The notes: generated by a model from the letters alone, not told the origin. Positions 46,420 to 54,825 are shown, counted from the stretch's first letter. The stretch is DNA of 64,000 bases from Thiomicrospira aerophila AL3 (GCF_000227665.2 NZ_CP007030.1:496001-560000); one strand, 5' to 3'. Numbers and translations are program-made.

Positions 46420-47763
46420 ATGGCTAGGTTATTGCCCGATGATTTCACTCCAGAAGAGTTAAATATTGAGATTGAAGAGGTCTTTCCTAACTGCACGGAA
46501 GTTTTTTATCTTCCTAGATCGGATGAACTAGAGGAAGCTGGATTGGATTCAGAAGATACTGGCAAATATAAACGAAAAATCGCATTCTTTAGCGGCCAGG
46601 ATAGATTCATTACGATCTACCCCATATTTACATTGCCAACCCATCCAGATTATTTAAAACAAAAATACGACAAAATTAATGAGATTAATGTTGAGCTAGA
46701 ATTTGGTTCCGCACCCTATTCAAAAGAAGAGGTTGTTGAAAGCTTGCAACAATTGCCAGCAGGTTTTATCAAAGATATTCGCTATGGTTTAGGTTTGACA
46801 AAAGAGTTTCAAGCGATCATTTCAGCTGTTGAGGAACATACTGAGCATCAATGCCTTGTAATTGGCGATGAGCCAACTGACGATACGGGTTATGAATGCT
46901 TTCATTTAAACTTAGATGATTATGATGAAATGCGCCGTGCTTGTAACCGTATTACGGATAGAGCAAGAAAAGTCGCCCGTATCACGAAGGCTGCTACTAC
47001 CTATAACCATATTGCCTACAGGTTAGGTGTCGAGCAAAAGCCCTTGCCTACCGATAACGATGCCATTAGCAAAATGCTTAGAATCAAAATAAGTGATACT
47101 GATAAGCAGGCGGCTATGAGCATGATCACGGAAGATAAAACGGCGGTAAAACAAACTGATTCTATTACCTTAACCAAGTTAAAAAATGATATTGAGCTGG
47201 TTTCACTTGAGCGTCTGATTTCCGCCTATGAAGAGTTGCTTGGCAAAAAGACTAAAGAAGATACTTGGCAGGTACTTTTCAACCAAAATCCATTTATCTT
47301 GAGTCTTGCGTTTGGTTATCCAGCAATAAAAATTTCGGATCAAGCAAGTGTAGGCGGAAAAAAGTTATCAGGTGGTGGCGATAAAATAACCGATTACTTG
47401 ATTAAGAATGGTGTCACAAACAATTTGGCACTGATAGAAATAAAAAAGCCATCTTCTGCCTTGCTTAACAAAACGCCTTATCGCGGTGAAGTTTATTGCG
47501 CATCTACCGGATTAACAGGCTCGGTGACGCAGGTGTTGGATCAAAGTTATCAACTACAACAAAACATAGCCGCAATAAAAAATAATAATCGAATTTATGA
47601 TATTGAAACTTATGCAGTTCATTGCATTTTAGTGATTGGAACGATGCCAACCGATGATGACAAAAAAAATCGTTTGAAATTTACCGGCGTAACTCAAAGA
47701 ATGTACAGATCATTACTTTTGATGAGCTGTTACTCAAATTACAGCAGCTACATGATTTCTTGA
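46420..47763 (+). CDS. Shedu-like nuclease (DUF4263), C-terminus frameshifted
   Basis: 447 residues as read. Seen: C-terminal DUF4263 core with D325 (KITDYLI), E340-I-K342 (LIEIKKP) and a following VTQVLDQSYQLQQNI helix, matching the PD-(D/E)xK nuclease of Shedu SduA. N-terminal 240 residues are not recognised. After an A8 run at 47662-47669 the frame gives an unrelated tail. One frame over, KSFEIYRRNSKNVQIITFDELL-type residues (core NVQIITFDELLLKLQQL) appear, the usual family end, with a stop at 47781-47783. One added A would restore a 454-residue protein ending 15 bases before the next gene. Confidence 0.78.
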   Translation: MARLLPDDFTPEELNIEIEEVFPNCTEVFYLPRSDELEEAGLDSEDTGKYKRKIAFFSGQDRFITIYPIFTLPTHPDYLKQKYDKINEINVELEFGSAPYSKEEVVESLQQLPAGFIKDIRYGLGLTKEFQAIISAVEEHTEHQCLVIGDEPTDDTGYECFHLNLDDYDEMRRACNRITDRARKVARITKAATTYNHIAYRLGVEQKPLPTDNDAISKMLRIKISDTDKQAAMSMITEDKTAVKQTDSITLTKLKNDIELVSLERLISAYEELLGKKTKEDTWQVLFNQNPFILSLAFGYPAIKISDQASVGGKKLSGGGDKITDYLIKNGVTNNLALIEIKKPSSALLNKTPYRGEVYCASTGLTGSVTQVLDQSYQLQQNIAAIKNNNRIYDIETYAVHCILVIGTMPTDDDKKNRLKFTGVTQRMYRSLLLMSCYSNYSSYMIS

Positions 47764-47798
47764 GCAAGAATAATAATGAGTAAAGAGGAGGCAGATTT

Positions 47799-49817
47799 GT
47801 GAGCTTGCAAACAAACTTAAAGGGTCGTTTACGGAATACCTCTCTTCCCAAGAGTCATGGCTTGATGCCAGTATTTGAAGCGGTGGTAAATTCTATTCAT
47901 TCAATTGAAGAAAAAACTAACAGCAATAACGGGATGATTGTTTTACAAATAAACCGCAGTACGCAAAATGATCTTGAGCTAGGTGATAAATCTGTGCCTC
48001 CGATTGTTGGTTTCACTATAACTGATAATGGCTTAGGGTTTGATGAAGCTAATTTTAAATCATTTGAAACCTTAGATTCCGAACACAAAATAGATAAGGG
48101 TTGTCGTGGTGTTGGACGCCTGATGTGGCTTAAAGCCTTTGAGTTAGCCGAGATCGAGAGCCATTTTCTTGATGACAATAATGTATTGAAAAAGAGAGTA
48201 TTTCGGTTTAATGACAAAAAGGGTGTACATTCTGAAAAGATTATAGAAGCAACCGATAAACAATCGGGTACACTCATCAAACTAATCAGTTTTGATGAAA
48301 CCTTTCGAAAGCATGTTCCCGCAAAGGGCTCATCAATCGCTAATCAATTGCTGGAGCATGTGCTCTGGTATTTTGTTCGTCAAGGCAGCGCACCCAAGAT
48401 AATGGTAAAAGATGCAGGTGAGGTGTTCGATCTTGAACATTTGTTTGAAGAACATATGCACGCTAGTGCGTTTCCCGAAACTATAAATATCCGTGATTAT
48501 TCCTTTGATCTAATTCACATTAAGTTTCGTGCATCGGTAAATAAAAAGCATCAGTTAGCTCTATGTGCGGCTAACCGGCTGGTTAAAGAGGAGTCTATTC
48601 AAGGTAAGCTCCTTGGCCTGTATGGCAAAATCTCAGACGCTTCAGGCGAATTCACCTACACCTGCTATGTATCTTCTGATTACCTCAACAAACACGTGCG
48701 AAGCGAACGCACCTCTTTTGATATTACTGAAAACGTAGAGGACATGCTCAACGAAGTGAGCTTTAAAGATATTCGCAATGCTGTGTTAGAGCGCACAAAA
48801 GCGTATTTGCATGATGTCCTCGCAGAAAATGTCTCAGCAGGTCGCAAAAGAGTAGATGATTTTATTAACAATCACGCACCGCGCTACCGGCCAATTGCCA
48901 ATTATGTTGCAGAAGAGTTGCTAATCGTTGATCCTGAAAAATCAGATAAAGAGCTTGAGATGCATTTGCATGCTCAGTGGTATGAAGTGGAAAGGCAATT
49001 AGTCAGTGAAGGCCACGATATTATGCAACCTCAGAATGAGGAACATATTGAAGAGTACAATAAACGGCTGAGTGAATATCTACGCAAAGCAGAAGACATT
49101 AAAAAATCAGACCTTGCTAATTATGTTTCACATCGCAAAGTTATTATTGACCTGCTACAAAAGTCTATCGAGAAACTTGATGATGGCAAGTATGCCCGTG
49201 AAGATATGATTCATGAACTAATCATGCCTATGCGTAAAGACTCAAATGAAGTCTTACAGGATTCCTGTAATCTATGGTTAATCGACGAGCGCTTGGCATT
49301 TCATAATTATTTGGCTTCTGATAAAACGCTAAACTCCATGCCTATCACTGGAAATGATTCAAATAAGGAGCCCGACCTGCTTAGTCTGAGAGTGTTTGAT
49401 AATCCTTTGCTAGTTAATGACGATACTAGCTTTCCACTAGCATCTATAACTGTGGTCGAAATCAAACGCCCAATGCGCAACGATATGCGTGAAGGTGAAG
49501 ATAAAGACCCAATAGATCAGGCTCTTGGTTATGTTGAGAGAATTCGCGATGGACAAGCGAAAACAAAATCAGGTCTACTCATTCCAAGAAATCATGATAT
49601 CCCTGCATATTGTTATATTGTTTGTGACCTAACTCCGACAATGATAAAGCGCTGCAAAAATTTTAGTTTGACAATGACAGCTGATGGAATGGGTTACTTC
49701 GGTTACAACCCTAATTACAAAGCTTATATCGAGGTGATTAGTTTTAATCAGTTAGTAAAAGCTGCTAAAGAACGTAACCGTGCATTCTTCGATAAACTTG
49801 GATTGCCTTCTGCATAG
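47799..49817 (+). CDS. GHKL ATPase with C-terminal PD-(D/E)xK nuclease motif
   Basis: 672 residues, function not recognised. Seen: N-terminal Bergerat ATP fold: N-box E27...N31 (FEAVVNSIHS), G1 box ITDNGLG (74-80) and G2 box GCRGVGR (101-107), as in Hsp90/MutL/MORC proteins. Middle helical region (about 330-500). C-terminal P525-D526 ... VVEIKRP (E554, K556) followed by DPIDQALGYVERI, a PD-(D/E)xK pattern. GTG start with a strong GAGGAGG eight bases before. In line with the Shedu-like and DUF3800 genes. Confidence 0.75.
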   Translation: MSLQTNLKGRLRNTSLPKSHGLMPVFEAVVNSIHSIEEKTNSNNGMIVLQINRSTQNDLELGDKSVPPIVGFTITDNGLGFDEANFKSFETLDSEHKIDKGCRGVGRLMWLKAFELAEIESHFLDDNNVLKKRVFRFNDKKGVHSEKIIEATDKQSGTLIKLISFDETFRKHVPAKGSSIANQLLEHVLWYFVRQGSAPKIMVKDAGEVFDLEHLFEEHMHASAFPETINIRDYSFDLIHIKFRASVNKKHQLALCAANRLVKEESIQGKLLGLYGKISDASGEFTYTCYVSSDYLNKHVRSERTSFDITENVEDMLNEVSFKDIRNAVLERTKAYLHDVLAENVSAGRKRVDDFINNHAPRYRPIANYVAEELLIVDPEKSDKELEMHLHAQWYEVERQLVSEGHDIMQPQNEEHIEEYNKRLSEYLRKAEDIKKSDLANYVSHRKVIIDLLQKSIEKLDDGKYAREDMIHELIMPMRKDSNEVLQDSCNLWLIDERLAFHNYLASDKTLNSMPITGNDSNKEPDLLSLRVFDNPLLVNDDTSFPLASITVVEIKRPMRNDMREGEDKDPIDQALGYVERIRDGQAKTKSGLLIPRNHDIPAYCYIVCDLTPTMIKRCKNFSLTMTADGMGYFGYNPNYKAYIEVISFNQLVKAAKERNRAFFDKLGLPSA

Positions 49818-49825
49818 GAAAGTTT

Positions 49826-50524
49826 ATGACTATCTACAACGTTTATTGCGATGAAAGTCGCCATACCTCAGACCCCTCTCAACCTTATATTGTTATCGGT
49901 GCGCTACAATGCCCGCGAGAAGAAAAGCACCGCATTGTTGGCCGTTTACACGGCCTCATGACCAAACATTGTATTAAATCTGAATTTGGTTGGAAAAAAC
50001 TATCGCCAAACAAGGCTGAATTCTACCGGAGTCTTATACAAATATTTTCTGAAGAAAACTCGCTTTCATTTAGGTGCATTGTGATCGATCGTAGGCAGCT
50101 AAATCATGAACAGTGGAATGATGGTGATAAAGAATTAGGGTTTTATAAGCTGTATTATCAATTGTTGGTTCACTGGCTACAACCGGGTGAAACTTATTAT
50201 ATTTACCTTGATTGGCAGCAGAATGCGTCTAGCACACGATTCGAAGAGTTACGCCAGATTTTGGTTCATAAATTATCTGGTCGTGCCAAGCTAGCTTGTT
50301 TGGAGCCTGTAGAGTCACATAATCAGCCATTAATTCAACTCTCAGATTTGTTGATGGGTGCGGTGGGTTATAGTTGGAATGAGATGCAAAAACGGCCTAA
50401 AGCGAGTGTATTTAAATCCGCATTTGTCGAAGAATTAGCTAGTTCGCTCGGCAAGGGAAGTTTGCGTTTCACTACAACCAGAGGTGAGCGAAACTTTAAC
50501 ATCTTCAATTGGCGAGGAAAATAA
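49826..50524 (+). CDS. DUF3800 protein (RNase H-like fold)
   Basis: 232 residues. Seen: N-terminal YCDESRH, a central IYLDWQQNA segment and the C-terminal QLSDLLMGAVGY motif; acidic residues at these places are the DUF3800 hallmark and suggest a metal-dependent RNase H-like fold. DUF3800 genes are frequent in phage-defence and mobile regions with unproven chemistry. Eight bases after the GHKL gene, so probably the same transcript. Confidence 0.8.
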   Translation: MTIYNVYCDESRHTSDPSQPYIVIGALQCPREEKHRIVGRLHGLMTKHCIKSEFGWKKLSPNKAEFYRSLIQIFSEENSLSFRCIVIDRRQLNHEQWNDGDKELGFYKLYYQLLVHWLQPGETYYIYLDWQQNASSTRFEELRQILVHKLSGRAKLACLEPVESHNQPLIQLSDLLMGAVGYSWNEMQKRPKASVFKSAFVEELASSLGKGSLRFTTTRGERNFNIFNWRGK

Positions 50525-50528
50525 ACCA

Positions 50529-51038
50529 GTGTGTGAAAGTTTGTGGCCACAGCTGCGTTTAAAAGCTGATACGGAAGAGGAGTTAATTGAAAAGTACCGT
50601 CAGGTTTACTTGGAAACTTATGTTCAAGATGAGTTGGGGCGCAAAAGAACTTTTACCGATTGGTGTGGTGTCACGTATCAATTTGGTGCGCATGCTTTTG
50701 ACCATGCCTTTACAGAGTCAACCGATTATCGAACTTCTGCTGGAATCCATGATGGAGGCTTTTCTAAGAAAAGAGCAAGAAGAATTCTATGGATTAAAGA
50801 GGTGTTGGCATTAACTGCGGGAACGATTCAACGATACAGTCAAAGCCGACAAACAGATAGAGGCCGTACTGCTAAAAGACGAACATTGGTTGTTGTTGAG
50901 GAACGATATGTAGTGGTATTCAATGATCCACAAAAAAGAGATGGGCATCATCAGTTTGTAACAGCTTTTCCTGCGGACGGAAGCTATCTTACAAAAATTA
51001 AACGTGAAAGCTTTTTGGTTGAAACAAAGAAAGGATAA
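50529..51038 (+). CDS. Small uncharacterised protein, nuclease/toxin-like
   Basis: 169 residues if GTG 50529 is used (GAGGA ten bases upstream); a GTG at 50484, overlapping the DUF3800 gene, gives 184. Not recognised with certainty. Seen: a C-terminal TLVVVEERYVVVFND / FVTAFPAD / KIKRESFLVETKK segment of alternating beta strands and basic residues, which recalls the RelE/Barnase-type nucleases at the end of polymorphic and phage-encoded proteins. Last gene of the island operon. Confidence 0.6.
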   Translation: MCESLWPQLRLKADTEEELIEKYRQVYLETYVQDELGRKRTFTDWCGVTYQFGAHAFDHAFTESTDYRTSAGIHDGGFSKKRARRILWIKEVLALTAGTIQRYSQSRQTDRGRTAKRRTLVVVEERYVVVFNDPQKRDGHHQFVTAFPADGSYLTKIKRESFLVETKKG

Positions 51039-51198
51039 AAATATGCCCCAGTCTTATGGCGACTGAGGCGCGGCCACGAACCAAAACACTAGGTAAAGGT
51101 TCAATCAGCTATAAAAGCTTAGATATAGGTTATCACTAATTTTCAGTTCGCGTCAATATTTTATTTACTGGTCGGTGGGGCGGGGTGTTGATAAGATG

Positions 51199-51229
51199 CA
51201 GGGGAAACAATGTGTTACAGGGGAAACAA
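51199..51229 (+). repeat. Two direct copies of a 12-mer before the BrnA-type gene
   Basis: CAGGGGAAACAA at 51199-51210 and 51218-51229, 19 bases apart. The second copy doubles as the ribosome site of the antitoxin gene. Could be an operator pair for the antitoxin or a duplication scar. The 160 bases to the left (51039-51198) contain no gene that I can see. Confidence 0.5.
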
Positions 51230-51233
51230 AAAA

Positions 51234-51452
51234 ATGAAAGACGAATATGATTTTTCAACCATGAAAGCCAAGCCTAATCCTTATGCGTCGAAACTCAAAA
51301 AACCGGTCACCATTCGGCTGGGCGAAGATGTAATCGATTACTTTAAAACATTATCTGAAGAGGTAGGGATTCCTTACCAAAGCTTGATTAATTTGTATCT
51401 AAAAGATTGTGCGAATTCTCACCGAAAGCTTGATATACAGTGGCGTAGTTAA
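51234..51452 (+). CDS. brnA: BrnA-type antitoxin, no toxin partner visible
   Basis: 72 residues. Seen: KKPVTIRLGEDVIDYFK and GIPYQSLINLYL, the ribbon-helix-helix pattern of BrnA/CopG antitoxins. ATG 51234 follows AGGGG; an upstream ATG at 51210 is less likely. BrnT normally lies immediately upstream, but nothing of that kind can be read between 51039 and 51233, so this is an orphan, perhaps retained as an anti-addiction gene or a repressor. Confidence 0.75.
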   Translation: MKDEYDFSTMKAKPNPYASKLKKPVTIRLGEDVIDYFKTLSEEVGIPYQSLINLYLKDCANSHRKLDIQWRS

Positions 51453-51475
51453 AATAAACTATTTGGAGGGTATCC

Positions 51476-51520
51476 ATGACATTACGCCATTCGCGAGAAA
51501 ACTGGTTAGCGCAATTATAA
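51476..51520 (+). CDS. 14-codon open frame with strong ribosome site
   Basis: MTLRHSRENWLAQL then TAA, preceded by GGAGGG five bases before ATG. Its position ahead of the decayed thioredoxin-like fragment suggests the truncated beginning of a former gene rather than a functional peptide. Confidence 0.25.
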   Translation: MTLRHSRENWLAQL

Positions 51521-51531
51521 AAACGAAAAAT

Positions 51532-51696
51532 TTATGTCCTTGTGGACAATTTGATGCCTCAAGAAAACATACCGCGCCATAAGGAACGCGGCGAGATTTG
51601 TTTGAAGTGATGAAACAGGTTGCCTTAACCGGTGTTGGGCCGTTAGAGCAGATTCCTTCGATGGGCTGTTCGATTAAATGTAAGTATACTGTTTAG
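51532..51696 (+). pseudogene. Remnant of a thioredoxin-family protein
   Basis: One reading frame spells LCPCGQFDASRKHTAP, an in-frame TAA at 51580-51582, then GTRRDLFEVMKQVA and EQIPSMGCSIKCK, ending in TAG. The GQFDASR and EQIPSMGCSIK blocks match the C-terminal end of small thioredoxin-like/peroxiredoxin-like proteins (which usually end SMGCNIKWK). There is no start, the redox domain is missing, and the frame is interrupted. Confidence 0.65.
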
Positions 51697-51708
51697 CTAG
51701 GAGGCGCG

Positions 51709-52140
51709 ATGTTAGTTTGTGGGGTTGATTTAAGTGGTAACGATGCGATTGTTAGCTTGCTAAAGTTTGAACAAGGCGTGTTTCACCTGCCGGCGTGTCG
51801 CACCACGCGGGTTTCTTGCACGAACCCAGATAGCCGTGAGGCCTTGGTTTACTTTCAAAAAACCTTTGCGAAGTTGGTTGAGGATTATAAGGTGGATCAG
51901 GTGGTGATTCGTGCGCGAATGAAAAAAGGTAAATTTGCCGGTGGCGCGAACGGTTTTATTCTTGAGGGCGTATTGCAAGTAATTCCCGATATTAAAGTGA
52001 GCCTTTTAACCGCCACCGAACAGAAAGCCGCGATTAAGCAATATGGTATGCCAATGTCGTTTGCTGAAACCGGGTTGAAGAAGTTTCAGGAGCCCGCTTT
52101 TATGACAGCTTTGGGTTATGTTGTCGGTCAGCTGGCCTGA
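51709..52140 (+). CDS. DUF3010 protein (RuvC-like fold)
   Basis: 143 residues of the DUF3010 family, function unknown. Seen: N-terminal CGVDLSGNDAIVSLL and VVIRARMKKGKFAGGANGF, the family landmarks, with an Asp in the first strand as in RNase H/RuvC-like folds. Good ribosome site (AGGAGG) seven bases before ATG. Next gene starts 13 bases on. Confidence 0.8.
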   Translation: MLVCGVDLSGNDAIVSLLKFEQGVFHLPACRTTRVSCTNPDSREALVYFQKTFAKLVEDYKVDQVVIRARMKKGKFAGGANGFILEGVLQVIPDIKVSLLTATEQKAAIKQYGMPMSFAETGLKKFQEPAFMTALGYVVGQLA

Positions 52141-52153
52141 GAGGACTTATAGG

Positions 52154-53269
52154 ATGTCATGGACTAGAAAACTAACGTTTGGTTTATTGGCGCTAATGAT
52201 GTCGTTATCTTATGCCTATGCGCAAAGCAACTTTACCCTAGAACGTTTGGCGTCTGGCTTGGGTGTGGTATGGGGGATGGACTTTGTTAGCGAACATCAG
52301 TTGGTGTTTACCCAGCGCTCGGGTGAGGCGGGGGTGTTGGATATTCAAACCGGTCAAGTGACTTGGTTAGCAGGCCTGCCTGCTGTCGCGGCCACCGGGC
52401 AGGGCGGGTTATTGGATGTCAAATTTCTGCACAATGACGGCCATAACCAGGCCTGGTTGTATTTTACCTATAGTTATCCCGATGAATTTGGTGCGCGAAC
52501 CGCTTTAGCACGGGCGCAATTGCCGGATTTAGCGCGCTCGAATCAATTGCAAAATTGGCAAGATTTGTTGATTAGCGAATCCTCAACCGGTAGCGGCCAG
52601 CATTTTGGCAGTCGGATTGCGTTTGATGATCAAGGCTATGTGTTTTTTGGCGTCGGTGATCGTGGTGAACGTCAGCAAAGTCAAAACACGGCTAATCATA
52701 TTGGTACGATTATGCGCTTGCATTTAGATGGTCGCGTGCCGAAGGATAATCCGTTTGTCGGTAACCCAGCGGTGTTGGATGAGATTTGGAGCTTTGGTCA
52801 TCGTAATCCGCAGGGCATGGCGTTTGATTCGGCAACCGGTCGGTTGTGGTCAAACGAACATGGTCCGCGCGGGGGAGATGAGATTAATTTAATTCAGCCG
52901 GGTGAAAACTATGGCTGGCCTTTAGTGTCGCAAGGCAAAGAATATTGGGGAGATCGCGCGATTGGCGTGACGAGTAAACCCGGTATGGTGGATGCGGTGA
53001 AGGTGTTTACGCCCTCGATTGCACCGGGTAGTTTGTTGGTTTATCGGGGAAAAGCTTTTCCGCAGTGGCAAGGTTCGTTATTTTCCGGTGCCTTGGCTTT
53101 ACGCCATTTAAATCGGGTGACGCTGAATGAGCAGGGTAAAGCAATCAGTGAAGAGCGATTGTTAACGGATTTAAATGAGCGCATACGTTCTTTGGCGGTT
53201 GACCAAGCAGGCCTGGTTTATTTCAGTACCGATAGTGGCTTAATTGCGCGTCTTCGTCCTGCAGACTAA
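52154..53269 (+). CDS. PQQ-dependent soluble aldose dehydrogenase (YliI/Asd type)
   Basis: 371 residues. Seen: signal peptide (LTFGLLALMMSLSYAYA), then a six-bladed beta-propeller with GGLLDVKFL, SEHGPRGGDEINL-like NEHGPRGGDEINL, and ENYGWPLVSQG, which is the glucose/sorbosone dehydrogenase signature. Acts in the periplasm, oxidising aldoses with PQQ. ATG 52154 preferred over upstream in-frame codon at 52118, which is inside the DUF3010 gene. Three CAGGCCTG sites lie within it. Confidence 0.88.
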   Translation: MSWTRKLTFGLLALMMSLSYAYAQSNFTLERLASGLGVVWGMDFVSEHQLVFTQRSGEAGVLDIQTGQVTWLAGLPAVAATGQGGLLDVKFLHNDGHNQAWLYFTYSYPDEFGARTALARAQLPDLARSNQLQNWQDLLISESSTGSGQHFGSRIAFDDQGYVFFGVGDRGERQQSQNTANHIGTIMRLHLDGRVPKDNPFVGNPAVLDEIWSFGHRNPQGMAFDSATGRLWSNEHGPRGGDEINLIQPGENYGWPLVSQGKEYWGDRAIGVTSKPGMVDAVKVFTPSIAPGSLLVYRGKAFPQWQGSLFSGALALRHLNRVTLNEQGKAISEERLLTDLNERIRSLAVDQAGLVYFSTDSGLIARLRPAD

Positions 53270-53285
53270 AAGTTTAACCCTGCAA

Positions 53286-54158
53286 TTAAATCTGTGAAAG
53301 CAATCGATCAATCAGCTGTTCGGCTTGGTGTTGATAGTGGCCGCCGAATAGGTTGAAGTGATTGAGAATATGGTACAGGTTATAAATCGGTTTACGATGT
53401 TGATAGCCGGCATCTAATGGCCAGGCCTGGTTGTAACCTTGATAAAAAGCCTGGCTAAAGCCACCAAATAATTCAGTCATGGCCATATCGGTTTCGCGGT
53501 CGCCATAATAGCTGGCGGGGTCGTAAATAACCGGCTCGCCTTGGGCTGAAAAGGCGCTATTTCCTGCCCATAAATCGCCATGTAATAAAGACGGTACTGG
53601 CTGGTAGTGTTCAAAAAACACCGCTAGGTTTTCGGCCAGTTGTTGTCCTTTTTCGATTAGCCGCTGGCTAGCCCCCTGTTGTTTGGCAAGGGCTAGTTGC
53701 GGTTCAAGACGTTGCTGGCGATAAAAATCCAGCCATTCTTGCGTCCAAGTATTGCGTTGTGGGGTGTGACCTATAAAGTTATCCTGCTCCCAACCAAATT
53801 GGTGATGCTGCGTTTGATGCATCGCCGCTAAGGCTTGACCTCGTTTAAAATCATCGCCCCGCCCAGACAAGGCTATATATTCCATTAACAACCAGGCCTG
53901 CTGGTCGGTTTGGCCCAGGGCGATAACCTGAGGACAACGAATAGTTTGGCTTTGCTGAATTTGCTGTAATGCCCAGGCTTCTGCGGCAAACACCGGGGCG
54001 GATTGTGCGCGATTAAGTTTTAAAAACAGTTTTGCTTGGCTTGTTTCGAGTAACCAGGCCTGGTGAATATCGCCGCCGGCGATCGGTGTGATGTTTTGGA
54101 GTTCGAGCGTTTGATTTAAGCTGTTATTCAGCGAGTGGATTAGGCTGTCAGAGAGCAT
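53286..54158 (-). CDS. Fructosamine kinase-family protein (YniA-like)
   Basis: 290 residues; aminoglycoside-phosphotransferase fold. Seen: FLKLNRAQSA (ATP-binding lysine), catalytic LLHGDLWAGN and metal-binding YDPASYYGDRETDMAMTELF. Family members phosphorylate ketoamines to repair glycated proteins. ATG 54158 overlaps the end of the ArsR gene by 11 bases, so it is third in that operon. The frame is open upstream to 54278, inside the regulator gene. Contains three CAGGCCTG sites. Confidence 0.88.
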   Translation of the reverse strand: MLSDSLIHSLNNSLNQTLELQNITPIAGGDIHQAWLLETSQAKLFLKLNRAQSAPVFAAEAWALQQIQQSQTIRCPQVIALGQTDQQAWLLMEYIALSGRGDDFKRGQALAAMHQTQHHQFGWEQDNFIGHTPQRNTWTQEWLDFYRQQRLEPQLALAKQQGASQRLIEKGQQLAENLAVFFEHYQPVPSLLHGDLWAGNSAFSAQGEPVIYDPASYYGDRETDMAMTELFGGFSQAFYQGYNQAWPLDAGYQHRKPIYNLYHILNHFNLFGGHYQHQAEQLIDRLLSQI

Positions 54159-54795
54159 GGCTGTAAGCTTGCCATTCGGGATAGCCTTCGGCCAGGCGTT
54201 TGGCTTGGATGCCGTGCTGTTGCAATTGGTCGAGCGCTTGTTGCGACCACATGCAATAGGGGCCGCGACAATAGACAATTAAGGTGCGATCGGTATCGAG
54301 TTCCGGCAGTTTTTGTGCCAGTTGTTCAATCGGGATATTAATCGCCTGCGGAATGTGACCGGCGGCATATTCGTCTTCAGGGCGCACATCCAGCAGCGTA
54401 TAGGGTTGTTTGATGTCTTTTAAGGCTTTAAGCGAAATCGGTTCAAATGGCGTGTTGGGTTGCAAGTGGGTTAATAACAGGGTTTGCATCGAATCCAGTT
54501 GCGATTCGGTCACTTCACGTAAACTGACAATCAAACGAAATACACTGGGGTCACTCAGCGCATAGACAATACGTTGACCCTGGCGTTGGCTGATCACCAG
54601 GCCTGCTTGTTTTAGGGTTTGCAGGTGTTTGGAGACATTGGCAATACTCAAGCCGAGTTTTTGATGCAAGGTATCCACGTCGCACTCGGTTTGCACCAGC
54701 ACATCCAAAATCATCAGCCGATTCGCATGCCCCAGCGCCTTACTGACCTGCGCCAACTGATCAAACAAATTGTATTTAAGAGAGTGTGTTGTCAT
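54148..54795 (-). CDS. ArsR-family regulator with C-terminal rhodanese domain
   Basis: 215 residues. Residues 1-95: winged-helix ArsR/SmtB domain (SKALGHANRLMILDVL, IANVSKHLQTLKQAGL). Residues 115-215: rhodanese domain with LLDVRPEDEYAAGHIPQA and the active loop CRGPYCMWS (C176, C181). One further cysteine (C38) lies in the DNA-binding half. Known ArsR-rhodanese fusions sense sulfide/persulfide and control sulfur genes. Sits 30 bases after the MBL-fold gene; the palindrome upstream of that gene is its likely operator. No obvious ribosome site. Confidence 0.9.
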   Translation of the reverse strand: MTTHSLKYNLFDQLAQVSKALGHANRLMILDVLVQTECDVDTLHQKLGLSIANVSKHLQTLKQAGLVISQRQGQRIVYALSDPSVFRLIVSLREVTESQLDSMQTLLLTHLQPNTPFEPISLKALKDIKQPYTLLDVRPEDEYAAGHIPQAINIPIEQLAQKLPELDTDRTLIVYCRGPYCMWSQQALDQLQQHGIQAKRLAEGYPEWQAYSHAL

Positions 54796-54825
54796 AGCAC
54801 TTATTATAACTCAGCTTTTAACCCA

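Noticed and set aside
47897-48280. 127-residue open frame antisense to the GHKL ATPase gene
   Set aside because: No ribosome site and no recognisable domain; sits across the conserved ATP-binding boxes of the real gene.
38478-51233. Integrative element with integrase and attachment repeats
   Set aside because: No integrase, transposase or tRNA gene and no matching direct repeats seen at the two edges of the defence island.
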